Shown: positions 5,074-11,570 of the stretch, in pieces
Numbering within the stretch: the stretch's first letter is position 1
Layout of the letters: each line of letters begins with the position of its first letter
Source: JAAZAI01 sp050942875
GTDB taxonomy: Bacteria > Verrucomicrobiota > Kiritimatiellia > RFP12 > UBA3636
DNA: 11,814 nt
Assembly (NCBI GenBank): GCA_050942875.1
Contig: JBMNOD010000099.1
Location: 1-11,814 of the forward strand
Direction of reading: 5' to 3'
Made by a program: the position numbers and the translations under genes
Notes under the pieces: model-generated
Told to the model about the DNA's origin: nothing
Database searches by the model: none
What the model saw: only the letters and a program-made list of their open reading frames with translations

Positions 5074-7971
5074 TCACGGCCAGACGCAGCGGTAGAAGCG
5101 TCGAATATGAGCCGGGGACTCCGGATCGCGGACCTGGAGCGTGCCGGCGGCATCAAGCGCGGCGTTGGTGATGGAAGACCAAGCACTGGACGTCAGATCG
5201 GAAGCCGCTTGCACATGCACCGGAATCAGCGCCGTACCCGTCAGCGTGAAACCGAAAACCCCGTTCTGGAAGCCGAATCCGGCACCAGGAGCCGGCGTGG
5301 GGTTCCACAGCAAGGCCAGGCGACCGCCAAAGCTGGAAGACCACCCCGACATCCCGGGCAGATAATAGACGGTCGCCACCGAACCCGCCAGTTCGTCCGC
5401 AGCGACAGCTGGCGCATGGCCCGTGAAAAACAATCGTTCCAGAGCGTCGGCATCGGCAAAGGCGCCCGCTTCGATCGTCGTGATGGATGCAGGCAAAATG
5501 AGCGAAACGACCGGAGTGCCGGCAAATGCGTTTGACGCGATGCCCGTGACGGGTTGCCCCGCCCATTCCGACGGAATTTCAAGCCGTTCGGCGCGACTGT
5601 TGCAGCGAGTCAGCATGACGCCCCCGCCAGGTTCAAGCCGGCAATCGAAAGGCGGCAGGACGTTCAGCGTAAATGCCGGCGACAGCACGTGCGATGTCGC
5701 GTTGGTGTCTTCCACAACCGACGCCAGGATGTAGCTCCCAATTTCAAGCGGAGCCGTCATCGTCGTAAAATGTACAGGCTGGCCCTCCAATTCGGGATTC
5801 TCGACCTCCTGCAACCAAAGGGCGTCGATCCAGACCCCGCCGTCGGTGTAATAGCTCTCAACCATGTATTCCAGCCGCAGGTAGATCGGCTGTCCGGCGC
5901 AGGCGCCGAGCGGAATGGACTGCTCGACCCAGCCTGAAGAGCCGCCCGTGCGCCAGATCTCCGTGAAGGTCGAGCGATCCGACGAGACCATGACGCGGAG
6001 ACAGTCGCTTGCGAGGCTGCGCTTCCAGCGCATCAGCAGCCGCGTGCCGGCGCCGGGGACGACCGGCGCGCGGGCGGTCAAATGGTATTCGCGGTTCGAA
6101 TAACCGCCCGGTTCCTTGTAGAAGCAGTGATCGACACCGCTGGCGGTGCTGACGACCCAGTCTTTGTAAGACGACGTGGACGTCGCTTCAAAGTTCGAGA
6201 AATCGGCGCAGTCATCAAGCAGTGTCCGCTGTTCTGAAAACCGATGCACAGCAAGCGTCGTGTCCTCGATGAACGGCACCCAGCGCCACCAAGAGCCGGA
6301 CGTGATGCCGAGGTCGTCGAGCCAGACGCCGCCGGTGTCCGGGTAGTACGATCCACGAGTCAACTCGAACCGGATCCGGATCTGCTCGCCGGCAAACGCG
6401 CCGAGATCGACCGTGCAAGGCGCCCAATTCAGCGGGTAATTGTCATTCCGCTCGAACACGTTGGTGTAGGTGTTCCCGCCGTCGCTGGAGACCGCAACCC
6501 GGAAAGTCGCCGTGCCCAGCCGATATTGCATCCAGAACGTGAGCGTGCTTGAGGCGTCTGGAACAAATACATCGGTCAGCGTCAGCGCGCTGTGGCCGTT
6601 CGGCCCGGTGAACCAGCACGAGCCCGTGCGACCGCCAGATTCAAGCGCCCAGCCGCTCGACACGGCATGAGCCAGCGTCTCGGCGGCGGAACTCCATGCA
6701 TTGCTTTGCGGCGTCAGCCGATGAAGCAGAATGCGCCCGGCCTCCTGTTCGCGACGGGATGGCAGCAGCCACTCAAGGGTCGCAGGCTCGCCAACCACCG
6801 CCTGAACCGTCTCATCCGTCGGAAACGCCATCAGCGCGGGCTTGAGCGAGGTGCAGCCGGATGCAATCGCTTCGCCGGCCACATTGTCGGCGGACCACCA
6901 GCCGTTGTTGTCGCCGCCCCAGCCATAATTGATGTGGTACGACACGGTTCCGTTGTCGTCCAGCAATCCGTCCGCCACGATCGCATGGCCAGGAACCGCG
7001 ACGACGCACGGCCAGCCCGCCCGCAGGCTTTCATTGAGACGCGGAAGCAACTCGGCCTGCGACCCTGAGCAAGTGACAGGCTCATAAAAAAGGTGCGCAT
7101 CGAGACGGCAGCCCAGCGTCTCAATGCTTGAGCTGGTGCCGCCGTTCTCGTAATCGGCGTCGGCGGCGACGCCCAGACGGTACATGAGATCGGCGACGGC
7201 AACGTCCCCCGGCTGGGTGTCCGTCCAAGGGTTGTAGGCGAGCTGCATGGCCGCCCAGTCGAACGGCGTCCTGAAATCGGCGGTGTGCGCGCCCGTGATC
7301 GAGCCGCTGGAATCCGCATAGGTGTGCGTGCCTTGCCCATGGATCGGCCAACGGTGGTAGTAGAGCACCTGGGCATAGGCGGTCGGCGTGCAGCCGGACG
7401 GTGCGCGAAATTGATAGAGATCATTGCCGTTGGGATCATCAGGACAAAACAAATTGTACGGATTCCATTGGCTCCAGGCGGTCGTCAAATACGGGCCGTG
7501 CTGCTCGATGCCCGCAAGCCCGCGAGGGACGGCGCGCAAATAGGAACGATCAGGAGCCGCTTTGGCGGCCTTCCCGCTCAGCGCCAGGGCCGCCTGCTCC
7601 ACATGGGTCAGCAGTGCGGCGCGGAAGGCGTTGCCGGGGCGGTCTTCCAGACCGACGCTCGACGAGGCGCTGAAGGCGACGACGAGCGGCAACCGGTCGT
7701 CGCTGTTGAGCACGGCATAGCCGACTGGCGAGAACGCCACGACATACACGTCGTAGGCGCTGCCGTGTTGAGGGAATGCAACCGTGGACTCGATGGCGCT
7801 TCCCGCCACGCCGCCCATCACCGGATGGCCGTCCATCCAGATCGACAACCTGTCGAGCGCGTCGCCTTCGGTCAGCAAGGCCCCCGACGCCCCGAGCACA
7901 ATGCCCATCACCGCCCATGCCACTCTGAAGACATCAGCCGGACGGAACTGTACTGTAAATTTTCTTGTCAT
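5074..7971 (-). CDS. Large exported C10-family (streptopain-like) cysteine peptidase with accessory domains
   Basis: Numbering is from the longest frame (start 8055, 993 residues). I prefer the ATG at residue 29 (7971) because it gives a typical export signal: MTRKF followed by hydrophobic VAWAVMGIVLGASGAL (45-60). The propeptide/inhibitor-like part is about 66-180, with YVVAFSPVGYAVLNSDDRLP. The peptidase domain is about 190-412: Gln196 in WSQWNPYN, catalytic Cys222 in SGCTPTAYAQVLYYHRWP, catalytic His357 in PGHAIVADG, then HINYGWGGDNNGWW (374-387) with the conserved Asn and Trp. Two related beta-sandwich segments follow (about 495-585 and 640-750; each has VSSD near its middle and GGVW.D near its end). 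Then comes a segment resembling BspA-type LRR (825-880). The C-terminal piece ends FYRCVWP. It probably acts outside the cytoplasm on proteins; the accessory parts suggest substrate or surface binding. Confidence 0.9.
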   Translation of the reverse strand: MTRKFTVQFRPADVFRVAWAVMGIVLGASGALLTEGDALDRLSIWMDGHPVMGGVAGSAIESTVAFPQHGSAYDVYVVAFSPVGYAVLNSDDRLPLVVAFSASSSVGLEDRPGNAFRAALLTHVEQAALALSGKAAKAAPDRSYLRAVPRGLAGIEQHGPYLTTAWSQWNPYNLFCPDDPNGNDLYQFRAPSGCTPTAYAQVLYYHRWPIHGQGTHTYADSSGSITGAHTADFRTPFDWAAMQLAYNPWTDTQPGDVAVADLMYRLGVAADADYENGGTSSSIETLGCRLDAHLFYEPVTCSGSQAELLPRLNESLRAGWPCVVAVPGHAIVADGLLDDNGTVSYHINYGWGGDNNGWWSADNVAGEAIASGCTSLKPALMAFPTDETVQAVVGEPATLEWLLPSRREQEAGRILLHRLTPQSNAWSSAAETLAHAVSSGWALESGGRTGSCWFTGPNGHSALTLTDVFVPDASSTLTFWMQYRLGTATFRVAVSSDGGNTYTNVFERNDNYPLNWAPCTVDLGAFAGEQIRIRFELTRGSYYPDTGGVWLDDLGITSGSWWRWVPFIEDTTLAVHRFSEQRTLLDDCADFSNFEATSTSSYKDWVVSTASGVDHCFYKEPGGYSNREYHLTARAPVVPGAGTRLLMRWKRSLASDCLRVMVSSDRSTFTEIWRTGGSSGWVEQSIPLGACAGQPIYLRLEYMVESYYTDGGVWIDALWLQEVENPELEGQPVHFTTMTAPLEIGSYILASVVEDTNATSHVLSPAFTLNVLPPFDCRLEPGGGVMLTRCNSRAERLEIPSEWAGQPVTGIASNAFAGTPVVSLILPASITTIEAGAFADADALERLFFTGHAPAVAADELAGSVATVYYLPGMSGWSSSFGGRLALLWNPTPAPGAGFGFQNGVFGFTLTGTALIPVHVQAASDLTSSAWSSITNAALDAAGTLQVRDPESPAHIRRFYRCVWP

Positions 7972-8114
7972 CGTCGCTTGAACTTCAATTTCCACCAAAC
8001 CCATCCGTGCCTGCATCAGCATGCGACTGCCATGGGCACTACAAACTGGAAGCATGAATTATGCCAAACACCTTGATCGACATGTAGAACATTGGCTTTT
8101 TCCTATTTGAACAA

Positions 8115-8130
8115 CGAAACTCTCGTTTCG
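8115..8130. repeat. Short inverted repeat CGAAAC-TCTC-GTTTCG
   Basis: This is a perfect 6-bp stem with a 4-base loop in the divergent spacer. It has no T run on the plus strand, so it is not an obvious terminator. It could be a protein-binding dyad or a leader hairpin of the C10 gene. Confidence 0.4.
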
Positions 8131-8145
8131 AGGGGACAAAATGCG

Positions 8146-8186
8146 AATGAAGATTCATTTTTTGAAAAAACCTTCATTTGAATGAA
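8146..8186. promoter_or_regulatory. Paired operator-like dyads AATGAA/TTCATT
   Basis: AATGAA-GA-TTCATT at 8146-8159 and TTCATT-TG-AATGAA at 8173-8186 are two perfect dyads built from the same hexamer in opposite arrangement. T6-G-A6 at 8158-8170 lies between them. The second dyad overlaps the spacer and -10 region of the proposed promoter. The arrangement suggests sites for a dimeric regulator; no regulator gene is in the window. Confidence 0.45.
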
Positions 8187-8190
8187 TAAA
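8162..8190 (+). promoter_or_regulatory. Candidate sigma70-type promoter of the VVY-repeat gene
   Basis: TTGAAA at 8162-8167 matches the -35 consensus at 5 of 6 positions. A 17-base spacer separates it from AATAAA at 8185-8190, which matches the -10 consensus at 4 of 6. The predicted start lies about 60 bases before the ATG at 8260. In AT-rich DNA such matches can arise by chance. Confidence 0.4.
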
Positions 8191-8259
8191 CCCCTTGCAT
8201 CCCTCGTCTAAAAGGTGCAAGCTCAAACCAGGCAAACAAAAAAAGAGAAGGGAGCCGCC

Positions 8260-8886
8260 ATGAAGAAAACACTCTGCATCCACGCCATGATCGCCGCAAC
8301 GCTCATTGCGGCAATGCCGGTCACGGCAAACGCCCGATCCCATCGCAGCACCGCAGGCGCCGTGATCGCCGGTCTCGCCGTCGGCCTCGGCATCGGCATG
8401 ATCGCCGCGGCGGAAGCCGCTCCGATGCAGCAAACCGTCGTGTACGAAACGCCGCCCGTGGTCTATCAGCAGCCCGCGCCCGTGGTCTATCAGCAGCCCG
8501 CGCCCGTGGTCTATCAGCAGCCCGCGCCCGTGGTCTACACGCCATCGGCGCCCGTTGTTTACACGCCGCCGGCACAGATCGTCTATACGCCGCCAGTCCA
8601 GACCGTCGTTTATCGGGATTCGGTTGTCTATGCTCCGGTGCATCGGCATCGTCCACACCACCACTACAGGCCGCCACGCCACCATGCGCCGCCGCCACGG
8701 CATCGTCACGTTGCGCCACCGCGTTGCGCGCCGCCCCCGCCGCCGCCACGGCATCATCACGTTGCGCCATCGCGTTGCGCGCCGCCCCCGCCGCCACGCC
8801 ATGTCGCGCCGCCGCGTCATGCGCCCCCGCCGCCACGCCCCGCTCCCCCTCCGCCGCGGAGAGGAACCGGCCTGCGCAGACGGTAG
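8260..8886 (+). CDS. Exported repeat protein with VVYQQPAP repeats and Pro/His/Arg-rich tail
   Basis: I do not recognise the family. The 208-residue product starts at an ATG with GGGAG five bases upstream. It begins with a signal peptide (MKKTLCIHAMIAATLIAAMP, probable cleavage after ANA at 25). A Gly/Ala-rich hydrophobic stretch follows at 31-54 and could be a membrane anchor or glycine-zipper segment. Residues 66-113 are six 8-residue repeats of the PVVYQQPA/PVVYTPPA type. From 128 on the chain is Pro/His/Arg-rich, with a unit RHxHVAPxRCAPPPPP repeated about two and a half times and two cysteines (156, 173). The composition predicts a disordered, basic, envelope-associated protein that could bind metal through its His/Cys clusters or bind polyanions. 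The gene stands alone between the dyad-bearing spacer and a strong terminator. Confidence 0.75.
   Translation: MKKTLCIHAMIAATLIAAMPVTANARSHRSTAGAVIAGLAVGLGIGMIAAAEAAPMQQTVVYETPPVVYQQPAPVVYQQPAPVVYQQPAPVVYTPSAPVVYTPPAQIVYTPPVQTVVYRDSVVYAPVHRHRPHHHYRPPRHHAPPPRHRHVAPPRCAPPPPPPRHHHVAPSRCAPPPPPRHVAPPRHAPPPPRPAPPPPRRGTGLRRR
8455..8598 (+). repeat. 24-bp coding tandem repeat, six units
   Basis: The first three units (8455-8478, 8479-8502, 8503-8526) are identical at the DNA level, encoding PVVYQQPA. Units four to six have diverged to PVVYTPxA and QIVYTPPV. Perfect identity next to divergence suggests recent expansion at the 5' end and makes copy-number change between strains likely. Confidence 0.9.
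8694..8846 (+). repeat. 48-51-bp coding repeat in the Pro/His tail
   Basis: A unit beginning GCCACGGCATC at 8694 recurs after 51 bases at 8745, and in shortened form after another 48 bases at 8793. The units encode RHRHVAPPRCAPPPPPP, RHHHVAPSRCAPPPPP and RHVAPPRHAPPPP. This is independent of the 24-bp array upstream in the same gene. Confidence 0.8.
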
Positions 8887-8908
8887 CCGCCCATGGCGAC
8901 ACAAAAAA

Positions 8909-8942
8909 GGCGTCGGACGAATCCGTCCGGCGCCTTTTTTTT
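8909..8942. terminator. Bidirectional intrinsic terminator
   Basis: GGCGTCGGACG at 8909-8919 pairs with CGTCCGGCGCC at 8924-8934, giving an 11-bp stem with one G-T wobble and loop AATC. Eight T follow on the plus strand, and six A precede the stem, so the minus strand also has a U tract. It should end the VVY-repeat gene transcript, starting 22 bases after its stop, and also pnp transcripts arriving from the right. Confidence 0.92.
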
Positions 8943-8943
8943 G

Positions 8944-8964
8944 CAGGGTTCAGGGTTCAGTTGC
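8944..8964. repeat. Heptamer tract 9 (CAGGGTT units)
   Basis: Units read CAGGGTT, CAGGGTT, CAGTTGC. The tract is short but in the same spacer as a clear CTAGCCG tract and separated from it by a segment resembling the inverted linker repeat (8963-8986). Confidence 0.6.
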
Positions 8965-8989
8965 CACGCCAAAGCTGCCTTACGGCACC

Positions 8990-9021
8990 CTAGCCGCTAG
9001 CCGCTGGCCGCTAACCCCTGG
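8990..9021. repeat. Heptamer tract 10 (CTAGCCG units), overlapping the pnp stop
   Basis: Units read CTAGCCG, CTAGCCG, CTGGCCG, CTAACCC, CTGG. The last three occur in the same order on the minus strand at 1770-1791. The tract extends into pnp: the stop codon (9011-9013) and the last two or three codons are made of repeat sequence. Confidence 0.85.
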
Positions 9022-11125
9022 AATCCTTTTCAGCCAGCTCGGCCATGGCGGCGCGGCGGCTGAGCTTGATGCGGCCGCGGTCGTCGATGGCGATGCACTT
9101 GACGCGCATCTTGTCGCCGACCTTGCAGACATCCTCGGTCGCGCGGACGCGCCGGTCGCTGAGCTCGCTGATGTGGCAGAGTCCATCGAGGCCGGGCAGG
9201 ATTTCGACGAAGGCGCCGAATTCCTTGATGCCGGTCACAGTGCCTTCGTAGATCATGCCCTCCTCGGGCTCGGCCACGGCCTTGTTGACCTCGCGGCGGG
9301 CGATTTCCATCGACTCGTTGGACGTCGCGAAAATGCTGACCGTGCCGTCTTCGGCAATGTCGATCTGCGCGCCGGAGAGCGTCGTGATGGCGCGGATGTT
9401 CTTGCCGCCCGGGCCGATGAGCGCGCCGATCTTGTCTTCCGGAATCACGATCGTCTCGATGCGGGGCGCATGGGGGGAGAGCTCGGGACGCGGCGCGGCG
9501 ATGACCGACTCCATGTAGTCGAGTATCTTCAGGCGCGCGTCGCGGGTGCGCATCAGCGCCTCCTCGACGAGATCCCACGTGAGGCCGCGAATCTTGAGAT
9601 CCACCTGGAAGCCCGTGATGCCCTGGCGGGTGCCGCCCACCTTGAAGTCCATGTCGCCGCAGTGGTCTTCGGCGCCGAGGATGTCCGTGACGAGCACTTT
9701 CTTGCTTTCGTCGGCCGAGGTGAAGAGGCCGCAGGAAATGCCGGCGACCGGCTTCTTGATCGGGATGCCGGCATCCATCAGCGCAAGCGTGCCGACGCAG
9801 ATCGACGCCATGGACGACGAGCCGTTCGAGCCCATGATCTCCGACACGACGCGGATCGTGTACGGGTAGTCCTCGGGAACGACCGGCACCAAGGCGCGCT
9901 CGGCGAGTGCGCCGTGGCCGATTTCGCGACGACCCGTCGAGCCGAGGCGGCCGACTTCGCCGACGCTGTACGGGGGGAAGTTGTAATGGAGCAGGAAGCG
10001 CTTTTCGGTGGGGCCGCCGGCGATCGCGTCGAGCTCCTGCGCATCCTTCATCGTGCCGAGCGTCACGACGCCGAGCGACTGCGTCTCGCCGCGGTTGAAG
10101 ATGGCGGAGCCATGCGTGCGGGGCAGCACGCCGACCTGGCCGTACAGCGGGCGCACATCATGCTGGCCGCGTCCGTCGATGCGCTTGCCGCGCTCGAGCA
10201 CGTTGGTGCGCACCGTGTCGATTTCGAGCACGTCGAACATCGCGCGGAACGCCTCGTCGCCCATCTCGGGGAACTGCGCCAGCAGGCCGGCCTTCAGAAC
10301 GCCCTTGACCGCCTCGACGGCGGCCTGGCGCTCAAGCTTGCCGGCGATCAGCAGCGCGTCCGAAAGCGTCTCGCCGACCAGCGGACGGGCGGCGGCGAGC
10401 AGCTCGGGGTCGCAGGGGTCGCCATCGACGATGGTCTTCTCGGCAAGGCCGAGCTTCGCGCGCAGCTCCTTCTGGATGGCGATGATCCCGACCACCGCCT
10501 CGTGCCCGAACTTCATCGCCGCCAGGAAGTCCTCCTCGGTGATTTCGTTGGCGCCGCCTTCCATCATCAGGAAGCGCTCCTCGGTGCCGCTGTAGAGCAG
10601 GTCGAGATCGCCCTTCTGGCGCTCTTCATGCGTGGGGTTGAGAATCAACTTGCCATCCACGCGGCCGACGCGGACCGCCGCGATCGGACCCATGAACGGA
10701 ACCTCGGAGATGTGCAGGGCCGCCGACGCCGCGATCACGCTCAGGAAGTCCACCTCATGGACGCCATCGGCGGAAAGCAGCGTGTTGTTGACCTGGAGCT
10801 CGTCGTGGTAGCCGACGGGGAAGAGCGGGCGGATCGGGCGGTCCGTCAAACGGGCCGTGAGCACTTCCTTCTCGCTCGGGCGCGATTCGCGCTTGAAGTA
10901 GCCGCCGGGAAAGCGGCCGCCCGCGTAGTACTTCTCGCGGTACTCGACCTGCATCGGAAAGTAGTCGATGCCTTCGCGAGGCTTGGCCGTGGTGACGGCG
11001 GAAAAGACGACGTTGTCGCCCCAGGTGACGGTGACGGCGCCGGCCGCCTGGCGAGCCAACAGCCCGGTTTCAATTGCAAGCGTCTGCCCGCCAACTTGCG
11101 TGCTGACTGAAATAGTGTCCTTCAT
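9011..11125 (-). CDS. pnp: Polynucleotide phosphorylase (PNPase)
   Basis: This is the phosphorolytic 3'-to-5' exoribonuclease of mRNA turnover, usually a trimer and often part of a degradosome. The product has 704 residues from the chosen ATG, a normal length. In that numbering the first RNase PH domain is about 1-140, with FPGGYFKRE and RPIRPLFP, and is followed by the helical region. The second PH domain is about 310-540, with LPRTHGSAIFNRGETQ, FPPYSVGEVGR and EDHCGDMDF, where Asp487 and Asp493 match the E. coli catalytic aspartates. The KH domain (about 558-615) has IGPGGKNIR, and the S1 domain (about 620-693) has GTVTGIKEFGAFVEILPG. The start at 11125 is preferred over 11158 because it has AGGAA eight bases upstream and a conserved-length N terminus. 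It lies downstream of rpsO, the standard order. The 3' end runs into heptamer repeat. Confidence 0.98.
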   Translation of the reverse strand: MKDTISVSTQVGGQTLAIETGLLARQAAGAVTVTWGDNVVFSAVTTAKPREGIDYFPMQVEYREKYYAGGRFPGGYFKRESRPSEKEVLTARLTDRPIRPLFPVGYHDELQVNNTLLSADGVHEVDFLSVIAASAALHISEVPFMGPIAAVRVGRVDGKLILNPTHEERQKGDLDLLYSGTEERFLMMEGGANEITEEDFLAAMKFGHEAVVGIIAIQKELRAKLGLAEKTIVDGDPCDPELLAAARPLVGETLSDALLIAGKLERQAAVEAVKGVLKAGLLAQFPEMGDEAFRAMFDVLEIDTVRTNVLERGKRIDGRGQHDVRPLYGQVGVLPRTHGSAIFNRGETQSLGVVTLGTMKDAQELDAIAGGPTEKRFLLHYNFPPYSVGEVGRLGSTGRREIGHGALAERALVPVVPEDYPYTIRVVSEIMGSNGSSSMASICVGTLALMDAGIPIKKPVAGISCGLFTSADESKKVLVTDILGAEDHCGDMDFKVGGTRQGITGFQVDLKIRGLTWDLVEEALMRTRDARLKILDYMESVIAAPRPELSPHAPRIETIVIPEDKIGALIGPGGKNIRAITTLSGAQIDIAEDGTVSIFATSNESMEIARREVNKAVAEPEEGMIYEGTVTGIKEFGAFVEILPGLDGLCHISELSDRRVRATEDVCKVGDKMRVKCIAIDDRGRIKLSRRAAMAELAEKDSRG

Positions 11126-11133
11126 GGATCGGA

Positions 11134-11138
11134 TTCCT
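11134..11138 (-). promoter_or_regulatory. Ribosome binding site deciding the pnp start
   Basis: Read on the minus strand this is AGGAA, eight bases before the ATG at 11125. The alternative in-frame start at 11158 adds eleven residues that lack family similarity. A TAAAAT -10-like hexamer lies at 11159-11164 but has no convincing -35 partner. Confidence 0.6.
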
Positions 11139-11212
11139 GGTTGCGGCGATCCCGACACATTTTACAAGGCCGTGAGCGCAGGGCGCCCCGAACCGCCGCG
11201 GGTTAGTTGAAC

Positions 11213-11230
11213 CGGCCGAAAAAAAGGCCG
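11213..11230 (-). promoter_or_regulatory. Hairpin in the rpsO-pnp spacer
   Basis: CGGCC at 11213-11217 pairs with GGCCG at 11226-11230 around an A-run loop that reads as seven U in the minus-strand transcript. The short stem with the homopolymer in its loop is not a standard terminator. In E. coli the rpsO-pnp spacer holds structures cut by RNase III and used for pnp autoregulation; a similar role here is only inference. Confidence 0.35.
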
Positions 11231-11271
11231 AGGCTCCGAGCGGAACGATCACGCAGGGAGCCATGGTGATA

Positions 11272-11297
11272 GGGCGCACGCCACAACGGCCGCGCCC
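11272..11297 (-). promoter_or_regulatory. GC-rich hairpin just after rpsO
   Basis: GGGCGC at 11272-11277 pairs with GCGCCC at 11292-11297, with an inner GCC/GGC stem and an ACAAC loop. It begins ten bases past the rpsO stop on the minus strand and lacks a U tract. It may protect the rpsO mRNA 3' end or serve as a processing site before pnp. Confidence 0.4.
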
Positions 11298-11306
11298 GTC
11301 TTCGCC

Positions 11307-11570
11307 CTAGCGGCGGAGGCTCAGTTCCTTGATGAGCGCCTGGTAGCGGGGCTCCTGCGTCCGCTTCAGGTAGTCCAGAAGCGTCCGGCGGTTGTTGACC
11401 ATCCGGATCAAACCACGGCGGGAATTGTGATCCTTCTTGTTCTTCTTGAGATGCTCCGTGAGGTGCTCGATGCGCTTCGTGAGAACCGCGATTTGAACGT
11501 CGGAAGAGCCCGTGTCCTTCTCATGGAGCTGGAACTGCTTGCGGACGGAATTCGTGTCAACTTGACTCAT
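11307..11570 (-). CDS. rpsO: 30S ribosomal protein S15
   Basis: This small-subunit primary binding protein contacts 16S rRNA helices in the central domain and is needed for platform assembly. The 87-residue length is typical (88-89 in most bacteria). Conserved blocks are DTGSSDVQIAVLTKRIEHLT (19-38), HLKKNKKDHNSRRGL (40-54) and VNNRRTLLDYLKR (58-70). The four-helix, highly charged composition fits the family. The ATG lies 13 bases after an AAGG sequence, so Shine-Dalgarno spacing is poor. S15 commonly represses its own mRNA through leader structure; the perfect inverted repeat AAGGTAACCTT at 11576-11586 is the only leader dyad I can see. pnp follows 181 bases downstream on the same strand. 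Confidence 0.98.
   Translation of the reverse strand: MSQVDTNSVRKQFQLHEKDTGSSDVQIAVLTKRIEHLTEHLKKNKKDHNSRRGLIRMVNNRRTLLDYLKRTQEPRYQALIKELSLRR

Larger units (their letters stand above)
7972..8259. other. Divergent intergenic region between the C10 protein and the VVY-repeat protein
   Basis: If the C10 gene starts at 7971, the spacer is 288 bases; with the alternative start at 8055 it is 204 bases. It is more AT-rich than the genes. It carries a 6-bp hairpin at 8115-8130, two related AT-rich dyads at 8146-8159 and 8173-8186, and a plausible plus-strand promoter. No small gene was recognised. Confidence 0.6.

Noticed and set aside
3787..5535. Plus-strand open frame of 582 codons
   Set aside because: It lies antisense to rtcB and the end of the C10 gene, both identified by many conserved motifs; its own product shows no domain.
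5074..8055. Translation of the C10 protein from 8055
   Set aside because: The extra 28 residues would bury the export signal inside the chain and have no clear ribosome binding site; the ATG at 7971 gives a normal signal peptide, although this choice is not proven.
8555..11110. Plus-strand open frame of 851 codons
   Set aside because: It is antisense to pnp for most of its length and shifted in frame over the VVY-repeat gene; composition is that of a GC-rich shadow.
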